A stretch of DNA of 64,000 nucleotides from Megasphaera_A sueciensis (GCF_050219315.1 NZ_CP116939.1:186001-250000); one strand, 5' to 3'. Shown: positions 9,280 to 18,608, numbered from the stretch's first letter. Numbers and translations: made by a program. Notes: generated by a model not told the origin, from the letters alone.

Positions 9280-9648
9280 TTGGCTTTACGATATTATCAG
9301 GATTTGGTTGTTTGGCAACGTAGTATGGAATTGGTGAAAGAGATATATAGTCTAATTAAATATTTGCCAAAAGAAGAATTGTATGGTTTATCAGATCAAA
9401 TGCGACGAGCAGCTGTTTCTATTCCTTCGAATATAGCAGAAGGACAGGCACGATATTCGAATAAGGATTTTATTAGATTTTTGTATATTTCTCGAGGATC
9501 TATTGCAGAACTAGAAACGCAGCTTCAAATTTGTATGCATTTGGAGTATGTTACAAGCGCTGAAATAGACAAGGCCATGGGATTATGTCACCATGTGAGT
9601 AAACTTTTGAACACATTGATTAAAACATTAAAAGAAAATGGCAATTAA
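9280..9648 (+). CDS. Four-helix bundle protein (23S rRNA intervening-sequence protein family)
   Basis: 122 residues of the small S23/IVP-like family: RYYQDLVVWQRSMELV, then LPKEELYGLSDQMRRAAVSIPSNIAEG, the family signature. Members form four-helix bundles and are often found alone in polysaccharide loci or inside rRNA intervening sequences; their role is not established. I used a TTG start at 9280 because AAGAGTTGG lies just upstream and the homology begins there. Position inside the rml operon, flanked by GGTTGT/ACAACC minisatellites of inverted orientation, suggests it was inserted as a cassette. Confidence 0.85.
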   Translation: MALRYYQDLVVWQRSMELVKEIYSLIKYLPKEELYGLSDQMRRAAVSIPSNIAEGQARYSNKDFIRFLYISRGSIAELETQLQICMHLEYVTSAEIDKAMGLCHHVSKLLNTLIKTLKENGN

Positions 9649-9665
9649 TGTCCATTTAAAAAACG

Positions 9666-9755
9666 TACAACTGCTTTTCCTACAACTGTTTTTCTTGCAA
9701 CCGCTTTTATTACAACTGATTCTATCATAACCCAATTTATTACAACCCAATCCAA
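9666..9755. repeat. Six degenerate 15-bp tandem repeats
   Basis: Units start at 9666, 9681, 9696, 9711, 9726 and 9741, e.g. ACAACTGCTTTTCCT, ACAACTGTTTTTCTT, GCAACCGCTTTTATT. Read on the opposite strand the unit is xGTTGTxxxAAAxxx. Lies between the four-helix-bundle gene and rmlB; a related array occurs at 11658-11762. Confidence 0.75.
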
Positions 9756-9786
9756 CAAATTTTATGGAAAGGTGTGGGAGCTACAC

Positions 9787-10806
9787 ATGAAACTATTAAT
9801 CACCGGCGGAGCCGGATTTATCGGGGGGAATTTTGTTCATAGGATGCTACGGCAGCATCCAAAGGATAGTGTTATTTGTCTGGATGCGCTGACCTATGCC
9901 GGGAATATGGAAACCTTGGCACCTGTGATGAATAATCCTCATTTTACCTTTATAAAAGGGGATATTGCCGACCGACCATTCGTATACCAGTTATTTGAGG
10001 CGGAAAAACCGGATATCCTTGTGAATTTTGCGGCAGAAAGCCATGTGGACCGTTCCATCATCGATCCGGAAATATTCCTGCGTACCAATATGATGGGAAC
10101 GTCGGTATTGCTGGATGCCTGCCGGATATACGGCATTACCCGGTACCATCAGGTATCTACGGATGAAGTATATGGGGATCTGCCGCTGGACCGGCCGGAT
10201 TTGTTCTTTACGGAGAAAACACCGCTCCATACCTCCAGTCCGTATTCGGCCTCGAAAGCAGGGGCGGATCTGCTGGTACAGGCGTATTATCGAACATATG
10301 GCTTGCCGGTTACCATTTCCCGGTGTTCAAATAATTATGGACCCTATCATTTTCCGGAGAAACTGATTCCCTTGATGATTACCCGCGCACTGCAGGATAA
10401 GCCGCTGCCTGTATACGGAAAAGGGGCCAATGTACGGGATTGGCTGTATGTGGAGGATCATTGCAGCGCCATTGACTTGATTATCCGAAGCGGCAGAGTG
10501 GGAGAAATATACAATATTGGCGGCCATAATGAACAGACGAATTTGTGTGTGGTCCAGACGATTGTAAAGGCGTTGGGAAAAAGTGAAGATTTGATTCACT
10601 TTGTAACCGATCGACCCGGGCATGATCGGCGGTATGCGATTGACCCGACAAAAATACGGAAAGAACTTGGCTGGGAACCGACAACCCGGTTTACAGAAGG
10701 GATTCAGGAAACCATTGCGTGGTATTTGCATCATAAACCGTGGTGGGAACATATCCTAAGCGGGGAATATAAAAATTATGATAGAAAGATGCAGGGTGAA
10801 CTATGA
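9787..10806 (+). CDS. rmlB: dTDP-glucose 4,6-dehydratase
   Basis: Short-chain dehydrogenase/reductase converting dTDP-glucose to dTDP-4-keto-6-deoxyglucose. 339 residues from the ATG at 9787; the upstream in-frame ATG at 9772 lacks a Shine-Dalgarno. It has the NAD-binding ITGGAGFIGGNFV, NFAAESHVDRSI, the STDEVYG motif with catalytic Asp-Glu, and YSASKAGAD (Tyr-x3-Lys). The stop overlaps the rmlD start (ATGA-type), so the two are coupled. Confidence 0.96.
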   Translation: MKLLITGGAGFIGGNFVHRMLRQHPKDSVICLDALTYAGNMETLAPVMNNPHFTFIKGDIADRPFVYQLFEAEKPDILVNFAAESHVDRSIIDPEIFLRTNMMGTSVLLDACRIYGITRYHQVSTDEVYGDLPLDRPDLFFTEKTPLHTSSPYSASKAGADLLVQAYYRTYGLPVTISRCSNNYGPYHFPEKLIPLMITRALQDKPLPVYGKGANVRDWLYVEDHCSAIDLIIRSGRVGEIYNIGGHNEQTNLCVVQTIVKALGKSEDLIHFVTDRPGHDRRYAIDPTKIRKELGWEPTTRFTEGIQETIAWYLHHKPWWEHILSGEYKNYDRKMQGEL

Positions 10807-11654
10807 TGAAAGTAGCAGTGACAGGAGTAGGCGGACAGCTGGGGTATGAAGTGGTACAGGAATTGAGACGGTGTGGAATCGACTGTGTGGGGGCGGATCT
10901 GGCCGAATTTGATATTACGGATTTTGCGGCAGCCCATCGTTTCCTTACGGGGTACGGTGCCGATGCGGTAATCCACTGCAGTGCGTATACAGCCGTAGAT
11001 AAAGCGGAAAGCAATCGGGATATATGTCATAAGGTAAATGTGCTGGGGACTGAAAACATAGCAAAAATATGCAGGGAAATGAAGGCCAAGATGGTGTATA
11101 TCAGTACGGACTATGTATTTGACGGGAAGGGAACCGCTTTTCGCAAGCCAGAGGATCCGGCAGCGCCGTTGAACTTCTATGGCCAGACAAAATGGGAAGG
11201 GGAAGAAGCGGTGCGGAAATATGCAGTGAAGCATTTTATCGTGCGTATTTCCTGGGCCTTTGGTAAAAACGGCAGTAATTTTATCAAGACGATGCTGCGG
11301 TTGGGGAAGGAACAGGACGAAGTAAGCGTGGTAGACGATCAGATCGGATCTCCTACGTATATGGCAGATCTGGCACCGCTTTTATGTGATATGGTACGGA
11401 GTGAAGCCTATGGGACGTATCATGCGACGAATGAAGGAATCTGTTCGTTTGCGGAATTTGCAGAAGAAATTTTCCGCCAGGCAGGGATTCCGTGCCGGGT
11501 AAAGCATATCCCGACCAGTGCATATCCGACTCCGGCCAAGCGACCGTTGAACAGCCGCATGAGTAAAGACAAGCTGGTGCAGAATGGATTTCGTACCCTG
11601 CCGGATTGGCAGGATGCCGTACGGCGGTTTTTGATAGAAGAGGGAATAGATTAA
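10803..11654 (+). CDS. rmlD: dTDP-4-dehydrorhamnose reductase
   Basis: Last enzyme of dTDP-L-rhamnose synthesis; reduces the 4-keto group with NAD(P)H. 283 residues with VTGVGGQLGYEV (Rossmann), CSAYTAVDKAE, STDYVFDG and YGQTKWEGE (Tyr-x3-Lys), plus RISWAFG. Starts within the rmlB stop, with two adjacent ATGs (10803, 10806). Followed by a repeat-filled spacer before rmlC. Confidence 0.95.
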   Translation: MMKVAVTGVGGQLGYEVVQELRRCGIDCVGADLAEFDITDFAAAHRFLTGYGADAVIHCSAYTAVDKAESNRDICHKVNVLGTENIAKICREMKAKMVYISTDYVFDGKGTAFRKPEDPAAPLNFYGQTKWEGEEAVRKYAVKHFIVRISWAFGKNGSNFIKTMLRLGKEQDEVSVVDDQIGSPTYMADLAPLLCDMVRSEAYGTYHATNEGICSFAEFAEEIFRQAGIPCRVKHIPTSAYPTPAKRPLNSRMSKDKLVQNGFRTLPDWQDAVRRFLIEEGID

Positions 11655-11657
11655 AAG

Positions 11658-11762
11658 GCGGATGTAGTAAAGATAAAGATGGTTGTAGTAAAGATAAAGA
11701 TGGTTGTGGCAAAGATAAAGATGGTTGTGGCAAAGACGGTTGTAGTGCGGGCGGTTGTAACT
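11658..11762. repeat. 15/21-bp minisatellite between rmlD and rmlC
   Basis: GGTTGTAGTAAAGATAAAGAT-type units of 21 bp, then 15-bp units, starting near 11660, 11681, 11702, 11723, 11738 and 11753. Same GGTTGT core as the array at 9666. In one forward frame it reads as a run of KDKDGC and KDGC, with no convincing start codon. Confidence 0.7.
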
Positions 11763-11808
11763 ATCAAATGCTGACTACTACTTAGTATCCATGAGGAGGA
11801 CAGGATAG

Positions 11809-12360
11809 ATGAAAGTGACAAAAACAAAATTGGCGGGTGTGGTTATCCTTACACCGGAAGTATTTGGCGATCATCGCGGTTTTTTTATGGAAAGCTGGTC
11901 TAAACGAAGAATGGAGGAAGCAGGGCTGCCGTATGATTTTGTACAGGATAATCATTCTTCTTCTACCATAAAAGGAACGCTGCGAGGCATTCATTTTCAA
12001 CGGGGAGAATGGAGTCAGGCGAAACTTGTGCGCTGTACACGGGGGGCTGTTTTGGATGTGGCGGTAGATCTGCGCAAGAGCAGTCCGACATATACGCAAT
12101 GGGTAGGAGTAGAACTAAGCGAGAAAAACAAACAGCAGCTGCTTATTCCCCGAGGGTTTGGACATGGATTTGTGACGTTAACGGATGATGTGGAATTTAT
12201 GTATAAAGCAGATAATTATTATGCTCCACAGGCAGATGGCGGTATCCGCTGGAATGATCCGGATATTGGTGTGGATTGGGGGATAGATGATCCTATATTA
12301 TCGGATAAGGATACTAAAAATCCATTTTTCCAACAGATTAAAGAACACTTAGATTTTTGA
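11809..12360 (+). CDS. rmlC: dTDP-4-dehydrorhamnose 3,5-epimerase
   Basis: Cupin-fold epimerase, 183 residues, third step of dTDP-L-rhamnose synthesis. Motifs: GDHRGFFMESW, FVQDNHSSS, GTLRGIHFQ (catalytic His), KLVRCTRGAVLDVAVDLR and FGHGFVTL with YK.DNYY. A strong GAGGAGG site lies upstream. It ends the rml set; order A-B-D-C with spacers means the gene set is complete. Confidence 0.95.
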   Translation: MKVTKTKLAGVVILTPEVFGDHRGFFMESWSKRRMEEAGLPYDFVQDNHSSSTIKGTLRGIHFQRGEWSQAKLVRCTRGAVLDVAVDLRKSSPTYTQWVGVELSEKNKQQLLIPRGFGHGFVTLTDDVEFMYKADNYYAPQADGGIRWNDPDIGVDWGIDDPILSDKDTKNPFFQQIKEHLDF

Positions 12361-12376
12361 TTTCGTATTATTCATA

Positions 12377-12403
12377 TTGTAGCAGGTCATTTTATGCTAT
12401 AAT
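12377..12403 (+). promoter_or_regulatory. Probable promoter with extended -10
   Basis: TATAAT at 12398-12403 preceded by TG one base away (TGCTATAAT), with a weak TTGTAG at 12377. Upstream of the DUF805 gene and downstream of rmlC. Confidence 0.5.
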
Positions 12404-12491
12404 AAATTATATAATATATTTATTGCAGACTGCTGCCATGCAATCCGACAGAAACGCAGAGTAAGTATTAGCAGATAGAAGGGAATGGCAC

Positions 12492-12926
12492 ATGATGGAA
12501 CAAAAACAGCTGACATTGAAAGAAGCGAGCATGCGATTGTGGAAAAAGAAATTTTGTTTTTCCGGCAGGATATCACGGGATGAGTTTTGGCTGGGGATGG
12601 TTTCGTTGCTTATTTTAGAGATGATTTTATCCCATTTGACATACTTATGTGTGGGAACGGTATCGGTTCTTTTTTATCCTGCGTATTTGGCAACTATATC
12701 AAAAGGATTGCTGATTCTTGCGGGGATTTTTGGGATTTTGCTGGTATTGGTGGGTATTGTTGGGATTGCATCTATTACACGCCGTCTGCATGATATAGGA
12801 AAAAGTGGCTGGTGGCAGCTGATATTGATTATTCCTTGTATCGGCATGTTGATTATCTTTTTCTGGACGTTGTATATATCTGATCAGGATAATCAATACG
12901 GAAAAGCTCCCTATATGCAGGACTAA
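12492..12926 (+). CDS. DUF805 family membrane protein
   Basis: 144 residues with a cytosolic N-terminus (FSGRISRDEFWLG) and three to four membrane helices, then TRRLHDIGKSGWW and DQDNQYG, the DUF805 signature. Function unknown; members occur beside many kinds of genes. A promoter-like TGCTATAAT lies about 90 bases upstream and a gene of unknown function follows after 50 bases, so they may form a small unit. Confidence 0.85.
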   Translation: MMEQKQLTLKEASMRLWKKKFCFSGRISRDEFWLGMVSLLILEMILSHLTYLCVGTVSVLFYPAYLATISKGLLILAGIFGILLVLVGIVGIASITRRLHDIGKSGWWQLILIIPCIGMLIIFFWTLYISDQDNQYGKAPYMQD

Positions 12927-12976
12927 GGCATACGTTTGCGGGTTTCATATTTTACGAAAAAGGATTGATCATAATC

Positions 12977-13786
12977 ATGAAGGAACTTACATATGCAGAA
13001 TTTATAACAGTACTGACAGATATCGTGTATGATAGAAAGGATGGTATTTGTGACTATATTGTTAAAGATTTGCAGGGAGAACCGGCAGACTATATCTTGA
13101 TGAATCTGCTAGAATACAGTTTTTATAAATACTGGGCATTATATACGTCTATTCATGCAGAGCTGATAAATAATAAAAAGGTTCCTGTTCATTCTGATTA
13201 TTATATATTTTTAAAAAAATATATTCATACGGAAAAAGAGTTGAAAAAAATATTTGAGACGGTATTAGGAAAATTAGATAAGCGGTATGCGCAGGATGAA
13301 GATATTCCTGAACATATAAAAAATGGGTTCCAAGAAGTGTGTGCTATTCGATTTACAGAATATGATGCTGTTCCCAAGGCATCTGATTCCACGAATCTTA
13401 TGGCGTATTTTGATGCGATGAAACGTATATTCATGAAGCATGTCCAACAAGATAGTGTACTCGGCAGCGGAACGTTGGATATTTTAACATATGGGAACCG
13501 CGTATCGGCTTATCTTAATAATACCTTTTCTATGGTCAGCAGCAGAGTATATTATCATCCGACATTTCTTGATAAACATAGGCCTGTTGTAAAGCTTATA
13601 TCAACGACTTTTTTCTTTTTTGTGATTCTTTTTCTATTACGTCATTTTTTAACCTCTGAAAAGGGAGATGTAGTGAATACGGCTTTACATAGCATAACCA
13701 ACGGTGTTGCATATGTGGTTATCGGGATTTTTGTTCTTTTTTTGATTGGATTTGCTGTAAAGATCGTAATGAACAAAGGTAAATAA
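12977..13786 (+). CDS. Hypothetical protein with two C-terminal membrane helices
   Basis: About 269 residues, not recognised. The first ~200 residues are soluble, acidic and rich in Tyr and Lys; two hydrophobic helices lie near residues 210-226 and 245-262, with a short basic tail. I chose the ATG at 12977 because AAAAGGA is 13 bases upstream; an in-frame TTG at 12965 is too close to it. A strong terminator follows, so this ends the unit begun by the DUF805 gene. Confidence 0.6.
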   Translation: MKELTYAEFITVLTDIVYDRKDGICDYIVKDLQGEPADYILMNLLEYSFYKYWALYTSIHAELINNKKVPVHSDYYIFLKKYIHTEKELKKIFETVLGKLDKRYAQDEDIPEHIKNGFQEVCAIRFTEYDAVPKASDSTNLMAYFDAMKRIFMKHVQQDSVLGSGTLDILTYGNRVSAYLNNTFSMVSSRVYYHPTFLDKHRPVVKLISTTFFFFVILFLLRHFLTSEKGDVVNTALHSITNGVAYVVIGIFVLFLIGFAVKIVMNKGK

Positions 13787-13820
13787 AATATACTGGCTAT
13801 TTTGCGATATGCTTTTTTTT

Positions 13821-13854
13821 CAGCAGTCCTTTCTATAAGAGGACTGCTGTTTTT
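13821..13854 (+). terminator. Rho-independent terminator
   Basis: Nine-base-pair perfect stem CAGCAGTCC (13821-13829) / GGACTGCTG (13841-13849) followed by five T. A run of eight T before the stem would also serve the other strand. Confidence 0.9.
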
Positions 13855-13885
13855 ACGCAGATATAATAAGCATGACGGTTACTTC

Positions 13886-13914
13886 TTGTTTAGTTTACGC
13901 AGTAATGGTATTAT
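13886..13914 (+). promoter_or_regulatory. Promoter of the HAD phosphatase gene
   Basis: TTGTTT (13886) and TATTAT (13909) with a 17-base spacer, 36 bases before the ATG and just after a terminator. Confidence 0.7.
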
Positions 13915-13950
13915 AGTATTTGCAAAAGATTACCTATTCAGGAGGATTTT

Positions 13951-14598
13951 ATGTTTAAACATGTATTATTTGATTTAGACGGAACACTTACTGATTCGCA
14001 GGAAGGGATCATCAAATCCGTCGAATATGCATTAGTCAAAATGGGAATAGATACAACAGGGAGATTGGATCCGGACGTAGTTGTCGGACCGCCGTTGATG
14101 CACACTTTTATGGAAACCTATGGATTTTCCAGGAAGATAGCCGAAAAAATATATGAATATTTTCAGGAACGGTATTCAACAATCGGAAAGTTTGAAAATC
14201 GTCCGTATGATGGGATACTCGATTTGTTAAAGTTGTTGCATGAACAGGGAATATATTCGTACTTGGCAACGTCTAAACCACAAATACATGCACAGGCAAT
14301 TGTTGAGAAATTTGGGATTTTTCCATATTTGTCCATGATTTCCGGCAGTCAATTGGGAGGTACAGAAGACAAGGCATTAATGATCAAGCGTATACTTGAT
14401 AGTATTGATTCCCGTGATGAAGGAACTGTTGTCATGGTAGGTGATCGTAAATATGATGCCATCGGTGCGCATAATCAACATATACCGGTCATTCTCGTGG
14501 AATATGGCTATGGATCGGAAGAAGAATGCAAAGCAAGCAGACCCGATTATATAGCTCCATCTGTAGCTGCGCTGACGGATATATTACTTATGCATTGA
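13951..14598 (+). CDS. HAD-superfamily phosphatase (phosphoglycolate phosphatase/nucleotidase-like)
   Basis: 215 residues. Motif I is FDLDGTLTDS (nucleophile Asp), motif II is YLATSKP, motif III/IV is MVGDRKYDAIGA. A helical cap lies between motifs I and II. Most like the Gph/PpaX group, which hydrolyses phosphoglycolate, pyrophosphate or nucleotides; substrate cannot be told from sequence. Own promoter upstream and GGAGG before the ATG; the M16C peptidase gene follows after 22 bases. Confidence 0.85.
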   Translation: MFKHVLFDLDGTLTDSQEGIIKSVEYALVKMGIDTTGRLDPDVVVGPPLMHTFMETYGFSRKIAEKIYEYFQERYSTIGKFENRPYDGILDLLKLLHEQGIYSYLATSKPQIHAQAIVEKFGIFPYLSMISGSQLGGTEDKALMIKRILDSIDSRDEGTVVMVGDRKYDAIGAHNQHIPVILVEYGYGSEEECKASRPDYIAPSVAALTDILLMH

Positions 14599-14620
14599 TA
14601 AAAAGAAAAGGGGTATATAT

Positions 14621-17542
14621 ATGAAATTGGAGGTACATTCTGTTTGTAATGGGTTTCACGTGGATCGTTCCATGTATGTTAAGGAAATAAATAGTCAGGC
14701 CTATAGCTTGACTCATATAAAGTCCGGAGCTCGGGTTTTATATTTAGCTAATGATGATGATAATAAAGTTTTTTCCATTTCTTTCAGAACTCCGCCCACG
14801 GACAGTACCGGAGTTCCGCATATTTGTGAACATTCTGTACTTTGTGGCTCACGTAAATTTCCACTTAAGGAACCTTTTGTCGAACTTGTCAAAGGATCAT
14901 TGAACACTTTTCTCAACGCTATGACGTTTCCTGATAAGACAATGTATCCCGTAGCCAGCCGTAACGCAGCTGATTTTAAGAATCTTATGGATGTGTATTT
15001 GGATGCTGTTTTTTTCCCCAATATGCTAACGGATGAAGAAGTCCTGATGCAGGAAGGCTGGCATTATGATATGGATGCGGCGGATGCTCCGCTGACCTAT
15101 CGCGGAGTAGTCTATAATGAAATGAAAGGGGCATTTTCTTCTCCGGATGCACTGATGGAACGACATGTCATGGAAAACCTTTTTCCACAAACGGCATATG
15201 GCGTAGAGTCCGGCGGGGATCCGGATGATATTCCCCATTTGACACAGGAGGCTTTTGTGGCATTTCATGCCAAGTTTTATCATCCTGCTAACAGTTATAT
15301 TTTTCTTTATGGGGATATGGATATAGAAAAAACACTGGAGTTCATAGATGGCGAATATCTTAATAAATTTGATTGTATAACGGTAGACTCGGAAATCCAC
15401 CGGCAAGCTCCCGTGGCTAGCATGGTAAAGTCATACCCGTATGGCATTGCTTCTGATGATAATGAGGAAAGTAAGACATTACATACACTGACATATGTTA
15501 TTGATGATGCATTGGATCCAACACTGGGACTGGCTTTTAAAGTACTGACCTATGTGTTGCTGCAGTCTCCGGCAGCTCCTCTCAAAAAAGCACTGTTGGA
15601 TGCGGGTGTTGGTAAAGATGTATCTGGTGATTTTCAAGATGGCATTCTTCAGCCGGTTTGGTCGGTGTCTGTGAACGGTTCTGAAAAAGAAGCGCAAGAA
15701 AAAATTATTCCTGTTGTACAAAATGTGTTGACAGATATGATTAAAACAGGGATTGATAAGACCCTGCTTACCGGGGCTTTGAACCGTACGGAGTTTGCAC
15801 TGCGTGAAGCAGATTTTGCGGGTCGTCCCAAAGGTCTGATTTATGGAATCCGCTGCATGGATACATGGCTTTATGGGGGAGATCCTTTAGATACGCTGGC
15901 CTATGAACATGATTTACAGGTGTTGCGTCAAGGCATTGAAACCGGATATTATGAACGCCTTATGGAAAAGTATATTTTAAAGAATCCGTATCATGTTTTG
16001 ATTACAATGGTTCCGGAAAAAGGTTTTACAGAACGGCATGATCAGGAAATCGCAGATTCATTGGAAGCATATAAAGCAACATTGCCAAAAAGTGAAATTG
16101 ATCATATTGTAGCCAAATCTCAAGCATTAAAACAACGGCAGGCAACACCGGATTCCGCAGAAGCGTTGTTGTCTATTCCTACATTGCAGCGCAGCGATTT
16201 GGAATCGAAAGCAGAAGATGTAGTATTTCATGTCGAAGACATGAATGATGTTCCTGTTTGCTATGTGCCTGATTTTACAAATGGTATTGCCTATATAAAT
16301 GCCTACTTTGATTTATATGGTTTTTCACGGAAAGAGTTATCTTATATATATCTTTTAAGTGACCTGATCGGTGATCTGGATACGACGTCTCACAGCTATG
16401 GCGACTTGGCATCACAGATTGATTTATATACGGGGGGGATGGATTACAGCGTGTCAGCATATTCTGATATTCAGAATAATGAAGCATATACGCCGGTATT
16501 CCAGATAAAGACCAAAGTGTTAAGTCAAAATATTTCTAAACTGTTAGACTTGATGAAAGAGATTTCCCTGGGTACGACATTTACCAATGCACAGCGTCTG
16601 CGGGAACTTATTGAAGAGACAAAATCCGGATGGGATATGGATGCGTTCCGCCGCGGTCATATTATTGTGATGCATAGGGTGTTGTCTTATCTTTCAGCTG
16701 TGGAAGGATTTTGTGATGCCGGGGAATTTTCTTATTATGAATTTATTACGGCAGTGGCTAAACAAGCAGGTCAAGATATAACGAAAATAGCCGACGGCTT
16801 GTCCCATGTTATGAAAAAAATATTTACCCAGTCTCGGATGACGTTGGAAATTACGGGCAGTGAAGAAGATAAGAAAATAGTCAAAAAACTTCTGCCTGAA
16901 TGGCTGGCACAGATGCCTTTGGGAGAGAAAAATACAGCGCTTTGCGATTTTTCTCATAATAAGAAAAATGAAGGAATCATGACTAGCGGCAAGGTGCAGT
17001 ATGTTGCTAAAGGAGGGAATTTCCGCCAACACGGTTTTTCCTATACAGGTTCCTTACAAGTACTGGAAACCATCTTGCAGTACGGATATTTGTGGACAAA
17101 AATTCGTGTACAAGGCGGAGCATATGGGGCTTTCGCTAAATTTTATACGAATGGGGATATGGTGTTATGCTCATATCGCGATCCTAATTTAAAGAACAGT
17201 ATCCAAGTATACGATGAATTAGCGGAATATTTGTCTGCTTTTGATGTTTCAGAACGAGAAATGACTAAATACGTTATTGGTACATTAAGCCGTATTGATA
17301 TTCCCTTTACACCATCATTACGGGGAGCGAAAGCGATGAATCGGTATTTTACGGGAAATACACAGGAAATGGTGCAACAACGCCGTGATGAACTTTTGGC
17401 GACGACCGTTTCTGATATTCGGGCATTGGCACCTTTAGTTAAAGCCGCTATGACTGATAATTGCTTATGTGTCATGGGGAGTGAAACTGCTATTCGTCAG
17501 GATAAAGAACTGTTTGGAGAGCTTATTTCATTACCGGATTAA
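14621..17542 (+). CDS. M16C-family metalloprotease (PreP-like)
   Basis: 973-residue insulinase-type peptidase, matching the one-chain two-half M16C enzymes that degrade short peptides in a closed chamber. The inverted zinc motif HxxEH is seen as HICEHSVLCGS near residue 68, with a downstream Glu in YRGVVYNEMKGAFSSPDAL. No signal peptide, so probably cytosolic. An inactive second half is typical (GGNFRQHGFSYTGSL region). GGGG site upstream. Lies between the HAD gene and gluQ with short spacers. Confidence 0.9.
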   Translation: MKLEVHSVCNGFHVDRSMYVKEINSQAYSLTHIKSGARVLYLANDDDNKVFSISFRTPPTDSTGVPHICEHSVLCGSRKFPLKEPFVELVKGSLNTFLNAMTFPDKTMYPVASRNAADFKNLMDVYLDAVFFPNMLTDEEVLMQEGWHYDMDAADAPLTYRGVVYNEMKGAFSSPDALMERHVMENLFPQTAYGVESGGDPDDIPHLTQEAFVAFHAKFYHPANSYIFLYGDMDIEKTLEFIDGEYLNKFDCITVDSEIHRQAPVASMVKSYPYGIASDDNEESKTLHTLTYVIDDALDPTLGLAFKVLTYVLLQSPAAPLKKALLDAGVGKDVSGDFQDGILQPVWSVSVNGSEKEAQEKIIPVVQNVLTDMIKTGIDKTLLTGALNRTEFALREADFAGRPKGLIYGIRCMDTWLYGGDPLDTLAYEHDLQVLRQGIETGYYERLMEKYILKNPYHVLITMVPEKGFTERHDQEIADSLEAYKATLPKSEIDHIVAKSQALKQRQATPDSAEALLSIPTLQRSDLESKAEDVVFHVEDMNDVPVCYVPDFTNGIAYINAYFDLYGFSRKELSYIYLLSDLIGDLDTTSHSYGDLASQIDLYTGGMDYSVSAYSDIQNNEAYTPVFQIKTKVLSQNISKLLDLMKEISLGTTFTNAQRLRELIEETKSGWDMDAFRRGHIIVMHRVLSYLSAVEGFCDAGEFSYYEFITAVAKQAGQDITKIADGLSHVMKKIFTQSRMTLEITGSEEDKKIVKKLLPEWLAQMPLGEKNTALCDFSHNKKNEGIMTSGKVQYVAKGGNFRQHGFSYTGSLQVLETILQYGYLWTKIRVQGGAYGAFAKFYTNGDMVLCSYRDPNLKNSIQVYDELAEYLSAFDVSEREMTKYVIGTLSRIDIPFTPSLRGAKAMNRYFTGNTQEMVQQRRDELLATTVSDIRALAPLVKAAMTDNCLCVMGSETAIRQDKELFGELISLPD

Positions 17543-17553
17543 GAGGTGGGCAT

Positions 17554-18513
17554 ATGCGAGGTCGTTTTGCACCGAGTCCGACAGGGTATATGCACTTGGG
17601 AAACGTTTGGACTGCCTTTCTTTGCTGGCTGCAGGTACGGCGTCATAGCGGTACTTTAGTGCTGCGCATTGAGGATATTGATGAACAGCGTTCGAAGAAA
17701 GAATATATGCAGGCATTGCTTTACGATTTACACTGGCTGGGATTGGATTGGGATGAGGGGCCTGATATAGGGGGAAGGCAGGGCCCCTATGTGCAGCAGG
17801 AACGATATGATTTGTATAAACGGGTGTTACATCGTTTGCGGCAATTAGGCTTACTTTATCCGTGTTATTGCAGCCGGACTCGGCTGCAATCTGTGGGAAG
17901 CGCACCTCATATAGGTGAATTGAGTGTTTATGATGGACATTGTTATGGTATGAGCGAAGAAGAAAAATGTAGAATGACTAAAGCTCCATCCTGGCGAATT
18001 CATGTCCCGGCACTGAATATTTCGTTCACTGATGGAATTTTAGGATTACAGAAGGAAAACTTAGCGGATACGTGCGGTGATTTTATTGTACGTCGTGCTG
18101 ATGGGATGTATGCGTATCAGCTGGCAGTCAGTGTTGATGACGGAGCGATGGGGATTACGCATGTTGTCAGAGGACAAGATCTTTTGTCTTCAACAGCACG
18201 ACAGATATGGCTGCTGCGGCTTTTGGGATATGATGTACCGCAATATACCCATGTTCCCATGCTGGTAGACGAAGAAGGAAATCGGTTGTCAAAACGGCAA
18301 CAGGGAATTACAGTGCGTCAGCTTCGAGAGCAAGGTGTAGCGGCTAATGAAATTTTATCGTATTTGGCATATCAGGGCGGACTTATTGAACACTATGAAA
18401 ACTATGATAAAACGCAGCTGTTGCAATACTGCCGGTTTGATAAACTGACATCTTCTGCAGTTTTGATACATTCCAATTTGCGCCAGCATATTTTTGCATT
18501 ATCTAAAAAATAG
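17554..18513 (+). CDS. gluQ: Glutamyl-queuosine tRNA(Asp) synthetase
   Basis: 319 residues, a truncated GluRS-like class I synthetase without the anticodon-binding domain. Motifs: GRFAPSPTGYMHLGN (HIGH-like), LRIEDIDEQR, and LSKRQ (KMSKS-like). Zinc ligands CYC..YDGHC are present, as in GluQ enzymes that attach glutamate to queuosine in tRNA-Asp. A full GltX would be near 480 residues, so discharge of tRNA-Glu is unlikely. Ends the unit started by the HAD gene, followed by a terminator. Confidence 0.88.
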   Translation: MRGRFAPSPTGYMHLGNVWTAFLCWLQVRRHSGTLVLRIEDIDEQRSKKEYMQALLYDLHWLGLDWDEGPDIGGRQGPYVQQERYDLYKRVLHRLRQLGLLYPCYCSRTRLQSVGSAPHIGELSVYDGHCYGMSEEEKCRMTKAPSWRIHVPALNISFTDGILGLQKENLADTCGDFIVRRADGMYAYQLAVSVDDGAMGITHVVRGQDLLSSTARQIWLLRLLGYDVPQYTHVPMLVDEEGNRLSKRQQGITVRQLREQGVAANEILSYLAYQGGLIEHYENYDKTQLLQYCRFDKLTSSAVLIHSNLRQHIFALSKK

Positions 18514-18536
18514 CAGTATATATAAGAAGGTATGGG

Positions 18537-18568
18537 AAGTCACTATGTGCAGACATGGTGACTTTTTT
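18537..18568 (+). terminator. Rho-independent terminator after gluQ
   Basis: Twelve-pair stem 18537-18548 / 18553-18564 with a GCAG loop and one G-T wobble, then seven T. It separates gluQ from the dcw cluster. Confidence 0.9.
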
Positions 18569-18608
18569 TGTATACATAAAAATTTTTTTCTATTTTTTCC
18601 TATTTATG

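Noticed and set aside
9666..9755. CRISPR array
   Set aside because: Units are 15 bp, contiguous and degenerate, with no spacers and no cas genes.
11607..11785. Cys-rich KDKDGC peptide gene over the rmlD-rmlC spacer
   Set aside because: Open frame exists but starts only at a TTG inside rmlD without ribosome site; kept only as a repeat observation.
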